64,000 nucleotides of DNA from assembly GCA_039881145.1 (NCBI GenBank), contig JAYKKI010000133.1, forward strand, positions 1,196,501 to 1,260,500, given 5' to 3'. This document shows, piece after piece, positions 26,606-38,830 of the stretch (positions are counted from its first letter, which is position 1; each line of letters opens with the position of its first letter). The translations under genes were made by a program, and so were the position numbers. The notes under the pieces were generated by a model that did no database searches, was not told where the DNA came from, and saw nothing but the letters and a program-made list of their open reading frames with translations. The stretch is from Druceiella hillmani. Lineage: Eukaryota > Arthropoda > Insecta > Lepidoptera > Hepialidae.

Positions 26606-29600
26606 GCTATGATTTTACGTCTCTAAAATATATAATAAATAATATATTTACACGATAAAAAACAATATTAACGGTTTAATTACGATTATATAAATTTCTT
26701 ACCAAACATTTAATTTCATTTTTATCCCCACGGGGATTTAGAATCTTAAAAATACCTTTTGGAGAGCAACAGCAAAAATTACAATGAAAATTTAATATAT
26801 ATATTCGATGAAAACGTAATCGTCATAATAATTTCATGACCAATTTCAGTCTCAAAGACAATAAAGTCTCTAATTTTTAAAAAATTTAAGAATAAATTTC
26901 CTTCATTCTAGAATTATAATCTTAAAAATGTGTTTTTAAAACCGACGCCATAAGGCAAACTAAACATTTGCGAAGTACATATGATGAAAATAAAAGAAGT
27001 TATATTAATTTTATTACCTATCTTAATTTTAAATGTATTAAGCTTTGACAAATTTTTTTACAGAATTTTTTATTTTTCCTTATCTGAAAAATAATTTTAA
27101 GTGAGCTTATAATTATAAAATTTCATAGAATCATTTTATTTTAAAAGTTTATTGACTACGAGTCTATCATGAATTGAGGCAGATAGAACAGCTTGTTGTC
27201 AGTAGTTTCTCTTTTTTACACAATGCTACTAACCTGCAGAAAAAATTTCCTACTATTTTCATTCGCGCCTAAGTTATGTAACATAACGTATTTAGGTTTC
27301 GCTACACTATACTCATGCTTTACTATATACTTAGAAAAACCAACTGTGAAACGGCCCCTAAATTATTAAACTTAGTGCAAACTCTTGGGTTCAAATAAAT
27401 TTTATTACTTAAGAGGCGAGTATAAATTTATAACTAGGACAGATAGTTGGTTACTTTGGGCAACAACATTGCTGACATACTCCAGTTATCGTAACAGAAT
27501 TAAAATACTTGTTGTCCAGCCGTTTTCATATTATACCTTGGTTGAATTTATTTTACCTCTTCCTTTCTTTATAACGTTTATTTCTAGTTTCTTATACTGA
27601 GATAAAAAAAAATTGTTATTTTCATCGTTAATGTTAATGTAAACTGAAAACTCATTTGAGTTTAGAAATTCAATGTTATCTAGACCAAATACTTGCTGTC
27701 TTCGATTTTATATTTCGTTGATTGATATGATGCGCTGATTATGAAAAACTGTCAGTATTAACAGTTTTTTGTTGTTATCCGCAAATATTTTTTTATTATA
27801 AATAATTCTTTGAATACTATTTCAAAACATATATTCAAATAATTTGGAAGCAATTTCAACGAACATTTGGTATCACAATTTTCAAAATTCTTCAACTTAA
27901 TTATGTCAAGTAAAGTTTATTCCTTTAAAAATGTTCTCATTACCATCATCTTTAGGCAGACTGTATTTACCATTTCAAGCACGAGCTTTCGACGAATATA
28001 ATTTAACTTTTACTTTGCAATAAAAGAGTGAGTAGTTTGTCAGGAATAGTTTTGAGATGAACGCCATGCCATTTATTATTATTAACAATTGTATGACTAT
28101 GAATTTTCTTTTGCGATATAAATTTTATTCATAATTATGCCATAGTATATTTAACATCAAATATTTTAATTTCGTTTGTCTAATTTTTTCGTAGTTTTGA
28201 AATTACGAAACAACTCTTCTTAGACTAAAAGCACAAATGAGGATGTGACTACTTTACAGCTATTGTTTTTAATAAAACTTGTGTTTATAGATTAAAAGTA
28301 GGAAATAAAAATTGTCGATGTATAAAAAACATTGCCAGTAATGAGCTTCTAAATTTATCGGAAGTGCTAATGTGGAGATAACTTCTTATTTGAGGCAGCC
28401 TCGTTGAAAACAATGAGCATTGTTAAAAATAGCGACATGATTTAATAAAATGATGATATATCAAATGAATGGTATACCCAGTTATTAAATTCAAGTTATA
28501 CAATTTTGTGTTGACAAGCATTAGACCTAAACTTATTACTTCTACCAAAATGTCATTACTATGGTATTCGATAGTTTTAAGCACATGCTACGAATTTAAT
28601 ACACAAAAATAATAGACACGTAAGTGGAAGGAAAAGTAATAGGAATAAAAAGGAAAGTAGGATAAGTAAGTTCTTTTCCTATTCATTATTTATTAACATT
28701 TATGTGTGTACAAAGGCAACAACATAACAATACTTTTGTGTAGTAATTTTTAAGGTTAAAAAAATATTTAATGACATTTTCCCGAAATGTGGAAATTATT
28801 ACATATTTCCATCAAGTCTTCCTACACTTAAATAAAAATATTCCAACCAACCTTGTCAAAATAGGTTATGTAAGGTGAATATTTAGAAAAAATAACTCAT
28901 AGTTTCGCCAATAAATCCAAGTCATGTTAACTGAAAGATTCAACATCCAAATATCCAATACACGAGCATTAAGTGTGCCCGTTGACGATATCGTGCCCAT
29001 ATAGGCATAGCTTAGGGTGACGTGTTGACACCTTGATCAGGTTGCACTGCCCATATCAAATTTTCCTTAGCAAACTTTTTTTCCTTAACAAACAAAAGCT
29101 TTTGATGTCACGTCATGTTGCATGAACTTATTGAAAGTAAAAGCTTTCTCAAATATAGTGCCGTATCATTAAATGAAGGATATCAAATCAATTTCGGTTA
29201 CACAGTTGTGTTACTGTTATTGTTATTGGTCAGTATAGTGAGAAAATATATTTATAATTAAGACATACGTATCTGTAACATGTTTGAATAATATTTGAAC
29301 GCTGTTCGAAATTAATGCGGATATTAAATTAATTTTCATAGAGCTTTAATTTTAAGAACATAATGACTCGATATTAATCCTACGAGATGTAGCCATATTG
29401 ATACATATTGATTTAAATTTGTAAAAGTCATATTGGCTGCAAAATGTGTGTTGAAAAGTGCAGGCCGAAAAATATACATTTAGTAAAACTATGAATAATA
29501 TAAATTTACATTGAGGGATAACAATTTTTGTGTTAAGTAAAATTAAGGTAATAATTGGTACAATTATGGAAAAAATTTTTACACATATATGTTTAAAATA

Positions 29601-29720
29601 ATATCTTTCCAACCCTGTATAGCATAAAATAAAACTAAGAAAAGTTCCAAGAAATTGTGTGTGTGTAGTAAAGCTCACAATTAAAATATGGCCAAAAGCC
29701 ACTGAATACCTGTAAAAAAA
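26606..29720. other. AT-rich DNA with no gene seen
   Basis: The 116-codon minus-strand frame at 29352-29702 is hydrophobic, rich in Ile, Phe and Cys, and matches nothing. In DNA this AT-rich, about one frame of that length is expected by chance. Confidence 0.45.
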
Positions 29721-30118
29721 TCAAAAATTAAACGAAATTTAAAAAATTACAGAGGCGAGTCAAAGCAAAAAAATAGAGTCAAAAATTGCACTACTAATGA
29801 AATTTCATGCAGTTTAATCAAACAAATTTTATTTGAAACTTCTAACCAAATGTTAGTACCCCGATATTTTTCAAACCTGGGTTTGAAAAACCGTAATATT
29901 CTGCAAGACGAACCTTAAATTAAAAAATAAACGAAATTTAAAAAATGGCAGAGGCGAGTCAATTCACAAAAATAGAGTCCAACATTGCACTACTAATGAA
30001 ATTTCACTTAGTTTAATCAAACAAATTTTATTTGAAACTTCTGATCAAATGTTAGTACCCCGATATTTTTCAAACTTGGGTTTGAAAAACCGTGATATTC
30101 TGCAAGACGAAGCTTTAA
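29721..30118 (+). repeat. 199-bp tandem duplication, two copies
   Basis: Copy 1 (29721-29919) and copy 2 (29920-30118) share the block from 'acgaaatttaaaaaatt' through 'gaggcgagtc', 'attgcactactaatgaaatt', 'gttagtaccccgatattttt' and 'tattctgcaagacgaa'. Matching positions are 199 bp apart (29732 and 29931). They differ at about one position in ten to fifteen. The unit length is near that of many insect satellite monomers, but only two copies are here. No open frame spans the unit. Confidence 0.95.
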
Positions 30119-31310
30119 AATGAAATATTGTTAATCACTTTCCTTTTAAAACACTAATAAATAATACTCTATTTGATAACATGTTCGAAGAAAATATTTT
30201 TGCTTCCATTTTGTACATATATATAATTGTTTTTTTTTCCGAACAAAAAAAACATTTGTTGCTAACAATTCTTCCATAATCAGCGCAATATCAAAATCAA
30301 CGAAATATAACAAAGCACAGAGCAAGTACAAGTAAGTTTGTTAAGTACGTAAGTTTGTCTTAGATTATATTCAATTTATAACCTCGAAAAGTGAGTTGGA
30401 AGTAAGATTTATAATGACACTGAAAATCCTTTTTTAACGTCAGAATTACGGAAGGGCCTAAAAAAATGTTTTTCCAATATTCAAGTACATATTAATTAAA
30501 GCTTCTACATGAATAATCATTCATGTAGGTTTAAAACTGTGGCAAATGTGACACTGTGACACACTGGGGCAGATAGACCGACGGACATAACGAAACTACA
30601 ATTTTTAGCTATTTGGGTACAAAACTACCTAAAAAACCTATAGCATCATAGACAAGCTGAAGTTTAACGGACGTAATTGTTTTCCTAGTAAGTTTTTTTA
30701 ATTTTTCCTTATTTGAAATATTCCTTGGAAAAGCTTTACAAACTACATAGATTAAATGAAGTGATTTATCCATATTGTGTACTTAGCTGTTTTTATCAGA
30801 TTTCGTTGTACTTAGATCGCACCGCCATACTTATATGTTTCACAAAGTGCAAATTAAATACATCGGCAGTAGTTTATAATTCATAAATATGACAATGTGG
30901 CTTTAGATATATAAGCAACAGAAGAATAAAAAGTTTTCTTATAGATTCGTTGGCGTTCTTGAAATATTAACATTACACTTAATATTGCCCTAAAAATTAA
31001 ACATTTCGATAATTAAGATAAACATTTTCACGATATGAAAAATGCGAACTAAAGAAAATGTTATTAAGAAAGATAATTAAAAATATGCATTTTGGATGCA
31101 CAAAGACAAAGTTATTGTAACCGGATAATAATAACATTTCTGTCATTTTTAAATCACTCTTAAAAATAATTATTTACTAGAACAAAATATACGTCGTATA
31201 CAACATTACCAGCTTTTTTAAAATTTCTCAAATTTCATTCTTTCTTATTCTCCTTAATGCTATCTATGTGTACTCCTACATCGGTGGAAATGCGCACTGA
31301 CAACTTTGAC
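30119..31310. other. AT-rich DNA with small hairpin and repeat remnant
   Basis: A perfect 10-bp stem with a 4-nt loop lies at 30505-30528. At 30560-30600, 'gggcagatagaccgacgg' followed by 'acataacgaaact' looks like the end of the interspersed-repeat family also seen at 11.8 kb. No gene was seen. Confidence 0.45.
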
Positions 31311-31745
31311 ACCTCTAAATAGCGCTCTTCCACCCGAATACGCCAAAGCTTATATCTCTAGGCGTTCAGATAACGCCTTCGAGGGGTAATCGTTAAGTGT
31401 CATTTCCAACGACGCTGCAGAAATCAGGTGAGCGGATGAGGCCGGGCTTCATCCCTCGAGTGCGTGAGAAAATTAGTTTTCCTGGCGGTGCCGCGGGTGA
31501 ATATAAAATAATGGCTTTAATAAATCGATTTTGGCAAATTTTCTACCGACTCACTCTCAACGTAGCTTTTATGTTGTCTTGTTTACGTGCTTATTTACTT
31601 ATTTATTTATGGACGGCGGGAATATTATCCATGACGGGGAGGGCGGTGTGTCGTTATTAAGTTTGGGTGGGCGAATGAATTGTTTTTTGCGGCAGGGAGG
31701 TAAACAGTCGCTAGGCATGTTTATTAAATATACCTTGCTTTGAAT
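31310..31745. other. GC-richer island, possible exon or regulatory element
   Basis: This is the clearest break in base composition in the window, with several CpG dinucleotides. It includes an aggcgtt/aacgcct hairpin (31360-31378), a splice-donor-like CAG|GTGAGCG at about 31425, and a TATAAAA-like stretch at about 31503. Two overlapping + strand frames (31397-31660 and 31531-31743) stay open across it but match no protein I know. It could be a promoter or first exon, a conserved non-coding element, or a decayed transposon. None of these is proven by the sequence. Confidence 0.35.
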
Positions 31746-34700
31746 CGGAAATGGCCCAGAGATCACGACGTTGACAGAAAGATAGTCTACGGACCGCTCT
31801 TTGTAGGAGATAGCTGAGATGTTAGAGAATGGTTTCGTACACTTGACATTGATTAAGTGATAGTATTCTTGATGAAAAATTAACAATTTGATTAATTTTC
31901 CCATGATATTCAATGACCACGTTGAATTTTGGAACGGAATATGCTGCGTAATTAGATATACATACATAAATTATAAACAGCAACTTGTACATAAATATAT
32001 TTTTTGGAAAAAATATTAAATATAGCGGTTGCACCTTTCAAAGGAATGTACGCTTAAAACTAAGATTAACTGGTCTAACGAAATAGTGTCATCATATTTG
32101 TGAAAACATTGTAACTTACAACTACTTGTTTTAGTTTTACAAGATAAATTGTAATAACAGATTAGGCAGGATGATTTAGCGAGCTTATATTCTCAAGTGG
32201 AAAATTATTTTCATCTCATAATTTTTTTTAATTTAAATGTAAAATTTAAATAAAATAATGGAAATTTTATATCACTAAGTTTGATATCAATTAATTATCG
32301 ACATCCCCATAAAATTTTAAATATTTCCAATTCTTGTTAAAAAAGAGATAGATTTCTCCAACAAAAAATTCCTCAAGAAATATTATTTTATTTATCCTGT
32401 TTAAACGCTTCTAGTTGATGAATTCGAGACGGAATCGATACGGTTTATTAGCTACAGGCTAGTCAGTACTTGCCATAAGAGCTTGTTGAATCTGAGATAA
32501 CATCGCAAAGTCAACACTTTCAAGTGTTTGATAACATGCCTAATGTTTTACATCACATGTTTGAAATATATAATTTCTTAATGAAACATGAAAAATTATT
32601 GAAGCTCTAAACAATAACATTATAAACTCCATAACATTTTTAAATGGCAATTCTACTAACCAAATAATTTAGATTTAATACCAAACGGAAGAGATATTCT
32701 TGTATTCCCTACTATTTATAAATCGATTTATTAATTGGATCTTTCTTCAAGAAGTTGTTTTTACGAACCAATGAAAATAAAAATGTCATCTTTCTAGTAC
32801 GCATCAGAGAAAGAAAATTTTGTTTTTCGTCTATTTGTCGATTTCCTGATTAATTTCTAATAGAATAAGGTGCTGTTATTGAATTGATGAAAATAAAATT
32901 ATTGCGTTTTTTATTACTGTCGAAGTTTTTTTACGCAAAATTTAAAAAAAAATAAAAATATTTTTTCCATAAAAATCCTAATTTGAATAAAAAATTAATA
33001 TCAATTTTATTAAAATAATAGAAACATGCTTGAATCAATATTAAAGAACAGTTTTTTATAAATATTGCAAAAGAATGGTTATGCAAGAAAAATAATTTCA
33101 TTCTTATACATGGACAGAAACTTTTTAAAACACATTCCCAAATTCCGATTAGGTTAATCGGCTGATAGAATTTGAAATTTTGACTAAAGTTGTGTCATCG
33201 TATAGATAAATCAACACTTAATATAATGATACGGAAAACAAAACTTCATAATAGGATATAAAAAATATTAATCTTAATTATCTTTGTATTAGCAGCAGCT
33301 CCTTGCGGTCTTTTAGTTACACGCAGTTATTGTGATTCGCTGTTTTCTCGACTGCTGTGATTACTCGCTGCTTTAATTTAATTTATTTCCAGTACATAAT
33401 TTTCTTCGTCAAGTTTCCTAATAATTAGGTTTGTTTCATTATGAATTCATATTTATATGAAATTGATGCCACATATTTCACATCAACGCAAATTTACTAA
33501 TGAGAGGGTATTTTTTTCCTTTGAGATACTAGTCACAAATATCTACTGTCGATTTCGAGAGTAAAATTGTATATAATTTCCCACAAGTTCATTTCGCATT
33601 TATCAATTAAAGAAACTAATAAATTTATTGGTCCTTAACCTGATATTCCATCTCGATACTTACTTTGATATTATTTTAACATTCAATTTCAAGTAAAGTC
33701 TATAACAGATTAAGGGTTCGTATGACAAAAACGAGTTTTAGTAGTTTTTATAAACTAAAATATGAAAAAGGTAAAAAAATGAAAATGTATGAAAATTTGA
33801 TTTAATTTTTACCAGTAATAATTTTTAAATATTTTTCTACTTTCAGGTTTAATTTTAATTTCGCCTTTTCTTCCTTGTTACTAAATGCAAGGTAAAGGTA
33901 AAAGAATTAATTGTCACATTGAAATATTAATAATTAAGCGTTACATATTTCCATCAAAATATTTTCGGTTAATCTGAGATTATTTACAAATTGTAGATGC
34001 CAGTTTATTTTCAGCTGCCACACTTACTCTTATATTAAAACCGAACAATAGAGTTTTTCCGGCAATCCGTTTCAACCCGTCCATAGCAATCAAGACTAAC
34101 GTCAAAATAGAAGGCATACAAAATTTTTCTTTCCACTTCATTATATTCTTCTATTGTCGTTAAGATATCTTACCTATCGTTTTTCAAAACCCTTTTTAAG
34201 TTCATGACCTTTCTAACGTTTTTCAAAATGTTGTCTTGGCATTTTTCAGAGTTTTGCAGCCGTGAAAGAATTTTAATGGGGATTTCTTTTTTCATGTTAA
34301 TACCTGTGATTTTTTCGCCAGGAATTACATTTATACGCCTTTTTTATCAAAATGTACACGATAATCACTGTTGTTTAATGAAGCGAGTATGCAAATCATA
34401 GCGGACAAAAAATGGCGTTCGTTTCATATTTTTCTCAGAAAAGGAATTCATGTTCCATTCAATGTACAATTCAATTCAAATACAATATTTGGTACTTTAT
34501 CATTATATGGCTTTTATTACTAATTTGATATAGTATAAAAGGGGACCATATTATTCAAATCTTGATTTAAATAACAGCCTATGTCAGTTTATTTCAAATC
34601 TTTGTTTAAGCAATGACTTATGGCCCCAAAACTTGGATACTTATAATTATAATACAGCCCTTTTATTCGGATCTATTATCAATTCTTATATAACCAAACT

Positions 34701-34800
34701 TAAAATTAAAGAAAATATAACATAAAATAATCCTATCTTATTAATTTAATATTTCCTGTTTCTTTACTTTCTGTGGATCGGTTTGCCAGTCGGAACTTGT
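31746..34800. other. AT-rich DNA with no gene seen
   Basis: Nothing recognised. A 122-codon minus-strand frame (31599-31967) overlaps the GC island and then enters ordinary AT-rich DNA, and it has no recognisable content. Confidence 0.45.
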
Positions 34801-34806
34801 GCTGTG

Positions 34807-34854
34807 TGGATACTTATGGTCAGCATAATCTGGATACTTTTGGTCAGCATAATC
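34807..34854. repeat. 24-bp tandem duplication
   Basis: Two adjacent copies of a unit starting TGGATACTTATGGTCAGC, differing at one position. Confidence 0.9.
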
Positions 34855-34889
34855 TATAGGCAACAGAAAGTGCTATGGTAGAAAAAACT

Positions 34890-35205
34890 TTCAAACAATC
34901 CATTCTCAGACACTTAAAAATAATAAAATAAGTCCAACGGAAAACCAAAGATATAGGACATAACATCCGCAAACTCATATGGCAATCTGCAGGTCAAATT
35001 TGCCAAAGAATTAATAGCTGAAGAAGTAGACGAGTTTTGGAGTGCAGACCACGAATCTCAAAATGCAATATGAGTTACCCCAAACCAGATGGACTGATGA
35101 TCTGAAAAGGTGGCGAGAAGTTCCTAGAGATAGAAGGCGGTGAACGGTGTGCGGTGGCATGCCTTAAAGAAGGCCTATGTCCAAAAGAAATAGGTACAAA
35201 TATAT
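34890..35205 (+). pseudogene. LINE C-terminal relic
   Basis: One frame reads TKDIGHNIRKLIWQSAGQIC, then after a stop RRVLECRPRISK. A shifted frame continues with RWTDDLKRW, and the end reads like KKAYVQ. This matches the ordered C-terminal region of insect LINE polyproteins (IAKLKWQWAGHI.RR..., RRVLEWRPR, RPQTRWTDDL.., GEAYVQ). At least one stop and one frameshift are present, so it is dead. The minus-strand open frame at 35075-35269 is a shadow. The assignment to a LINE is confident; the clade is not determined. Confidence 0.75.
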
Positions 35206-37806
35206 GATGCAGGAAAGTAATTTTTAAAAAATAATGGTGCCAAATAACATAAACGGTAAAGTAAATCATAAGTTAATTCCCGTTCAGTTGTTGTTAATCT
35301 TGCCACATGACATTTTCCTAATTTAGTTATGTAGTGGTTTAGTTATAGGCCGCAAAGAAGTTAACATTGGTGTTGGTAAACTTTTAAATTGTATTTCATA
35401 AATAAAATATATTAGCTTAGCTTCCGTCTATTCATTCAGAAATGGCCATTATTTTGTATTCTAATACTTTTTTAAAAATTTTTTAATGCATAAAAACAGG
35501 CTCAGCCTCAAGGATTTCGGCATCCTTAAAATTTTGTATTCTGTTGAAATTATCTACACTTATTCTAAAACCTTATACAAGTTTGGCACTTTTCTTTGCA
35601 CCATCTTTTCTCCCTTTTTGAAGGGTATAATATAGAATTCATTTAACTACCGGTAACAATTTAACTCAAACGTAATATATATCCCCCCTTAACCACACGT
35701 ATTCCTCCTTTTTTTTCTTATTATTTCCCTTTCTGGTTCTTCTTCATTTCTACTTTTTCAAATCTTTATCAGTATTCAAATAATGATACGGTAGACAACT
35801 CATATTATGAGCTTATACCCACTTCAGATATTACAATTAATATTGTAGTGACAACCCTAATCCATTACCATTAGTTATACTTAGAAGCGATTTGCCTCAC
35901 GTGGCAATTGCTATCCATCGCTCAATTTGCCTTGAACTTCTGTTACCAGAGCACTTTTTTTTCAGAAACGAATTGTTAAAAAAATTGTCTCTAACGCAAG
36001 CAATGATAATTTATAAAAAAATTCAGTCTTGAATTTGAATAATTTAAAAGCTGTAGCCAGGGAGTAAAGACGGCTATCAAAACTTTTGAGTCATGTTGAT
36101 CTCTTAGAATATTATGAGATGTTATTTATGCCAAACATTTTTATTGTTACCGTGAATAAAAGAAACCGTTATGTCACACACAAACTATTGAAACAGGATG
36201 TATCATCTAAATTGAGTCTTTGTGCTCGCAACCCCTGAATGCTCTTGAAATGAAGATATTTTCACCTCTTTAAGACGGACTGTTCGATATTACTGGCAAA
36301 CCCATAAGATTCATGGAATAATTTTAGCTGAAGAGATAAATGCACGTAATTAATTTGAAATAATTCTTAAGCACTTACACCTTGCACATTAAAAGAAAAA
36401 AAAGATGACAAATTTTGAAAGCTGTAACACGAAATGGAAATAGTAAACAGAAGTTTTCGAAATAAATTCAAAACGTGATAAAAAATTTGCAACAGCGAGA
36501 GTCTGATCCTTTGGAAAATAAAGTTGCTCTTGTGTCAGTATATCATTAATATTAACAATAAATAAGACATGAATATTTACATAGGCACGAAATATAATTG
36601 AATACTAACTGAGGTATACTAAAATCTACAACTCGTGACTAAGACGTATCCGAATATATTGTAATAGATTTAGTAAGAAACATTTACAAGACCAAGGTAG
36701 ATTTTTTACATTTACAATTACTCTATAAGTATTCTACTGATATACCAGTTGCGACATAGAAATATTGGTTTGGTAAATACAATGAGACTTTTTAGAAAAC
36801 ATTCAAGGAAATATAAGAGACACTTTATAAAATTTTTCAGCGAGGCATTAAGTGAAAAATGGGATACTTGAAAATAAAAATAACGGATACTGTAGTAAAA
36901 TTAGAATTTTTAAAAGTTATAGCAACGGCAAATGCTCTATAAAAGAAAGTGAACAAATGGATTTATACTCTTCTACACCGCGACCATGTACTAATAAAGA
37001 TAGGAAGATTAAGCTATTTTAAGTAACCTGTTTTTCCATTGGCGATTCGCTAACAAAATATTGTAATAAGTATCTATGCCGGTAACTAAACCAAATCGTT
37101 TACCATTTCATTTGGCTGTTGAAAATTTTTGGTTCGCCCCTTCTCAAATGGAAAATTATTTAATTGTCTTTTATAATTTTTTAATAATATTTAGAGTGAT
37201 TTTTAAGTTTTTTTATTAAAGTAACTTGCAAAATAAAAAAATAAATATTTTATTGATTTATCTGTGTTTTTATTTTTTATGATATTTGGAACCCAAAGGT
37301 CACAAAACAATGTGTCAGAGTCATCGTTATCTGGCATTTATGTAAAATATATGATAGGGTGTAAATCGTCAAATACAATGCTTGAGAAATTAGGTACGCG
37401 CGGTGTGAAACCGTTGATAGTTTTTTGGTCTAGGACAATAGTCACATGGTTTAGCATATTTGATACACGTGACTTTAAACGTAAATATAAGGTTCTTGTT
37501 TTAGAACTGTAGGATTCCCATTTACAATCCGCTATCGTCTATTCATTTAATAATTATCCACTAATAATGGTATTTTTTTTCGTACTAGTAAGCATTTATT
37601 TTATTAATTTGATTAGGTTTTTTGTAATATTTTATTTGCTAAAAATACCACAACCAATGCTCTTCTTTCGGCCTTTGAATCGTTTTTATATTCAGCCGAG
37701 GAATAAACAGTCAAGCAAGGCTTGAATAAAACTGGTTTTGATATCATTGTCATATGTAAAAGTGATTTATAATGTTTCTCTATGTATTACAAAATTAGAG
37801 GAGGGA
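35206..37806. other. AT-rich DNA with no gene seen
   Basis: Nothing recognised. The open frame at 37264-37512 resembles no known protein. Confidence 0.45.
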
Positions 37807-37832
37807 AATATATATATATATATATATATATT
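37807..37832. repeat. Short (TA)n microsatellite
   Basis: About 12 TA units. Confidence 0.9.
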
Positions 37833-38158
37833 AGAATAGAATTTTTTTTTAACTTTAATTACGTACCACAATTTGCTTTGAAATATCGAAAAATATCTTT
37901 GGAAACATTTTTTTAATTAATCACTTCTCCACTTTAAATTAGTCTTCGAATGCAAGTCTCGAACGGAAGCAATATACAAAAATGATGTATATAGAAAAAA
38001 AATTACCCACGCACGCAAATCTAGCCAAATATTACTTTGTAATATTCTTATTTATTATTAATTGAATAGATTTTTATTGGTTTTTTCCTTTAATCTAAAT
38101 TGTAAATTTTTTCACTCCAACGTATACAATAAATACGGCGCAATGTAACCTTACATAC

Positions 38159-38221
38159 CTATACAACTTAATAAATTTTAAACCTTACACTATACAACTT
38201 AATAAATTCTAAACCTTACAC
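38159..38221. repeat. 31-bp tandem duplication
   Basis: Two adjacent units of TATACAACTTAATAAATT followed by TTAAACCTTACAC, with one difference between copies. Part of a third unit (aaccttacatac) lies just upstream. Confidence 0.9.
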
Positions 38222-38449
38222 TAATTAATTGATGAAAAAATTGTGAAGCCTTCTGAAGTTTTAAAACAAAAATGCTAAAGTATTCAAACCGTAGATTGTA
38301 AAGTAATAAATATTTAGTAAAATATTTCTATTAGCGGCTTGCGTAAATATAATCAATATAAAGTCATAAAATATTTTTTGTCAACTATCTATTAAAGGGG
38401 TTTTTAAAAATCTCCCTTGAAAGATAATGAAAGTTAATATGAAAAAAAA

Positions 38450-38830
38450 AATTTAAATGATAGATTTGCGGAAGACACCAATATGAAGACAGGTGGGAGA
38501 AGGAACTTGAGCAAATGATAAATGATTTTGAATATTCTTCCAGAAATATAGGAGTACAACTTAAGCTAACAAAGGTCAAAGTTCTATTTAATGTAAAAGA
38601 TGACCTTAATATCTCTCTGGGAAAAGTCAAAATTCAAAACTTTCGAAGTTATTTACCTACTTAGAAAAATAATATACAACAGCATATAATGTGGAATGCA
38701 ATGACAGGAAAGATCTAAAGAGAGAAAGACCTACCTCACGCTAATGAAGCGAGCTGGAAGAATTCGCGGATTCACTATGGTCGTTACTATAATTGTCGGG
38801 CTTATAACAAATAAATAAAGATATTTTTAT
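38450..38830 (+). pseudogene. LINE reverse-transcriptase relic
   Basis: The sequence reads DRFAEDTN, then in a shifted frame WEKELEQMINDFEYSSR, NIGVQLKLTKVKVLFN and ISLGKVKIQNFRSYL. This is the insect LINE palm segment (LRFADDIVL..., ELEQMI.ELEYASRKVGLKLNLKKTKVMFN, YVYLG). The FADD box has become FAED, and stops follow at about 38660. The tail to 38800 has weak similarity to the region after the palm. It is dead. It may belong to the same family as the C-terminal relic at 34.9 kb. Confidence 0.7.

Noticed and set aside
29352..29702. 116-codon hydrophobic minus-strand open frame, possible membrane protein
   Set aside because: Phe/Ile-rich translation is what AT-rich DNA gives by chance. About one frame this long is expected in 64 kb, and no family was recognised.
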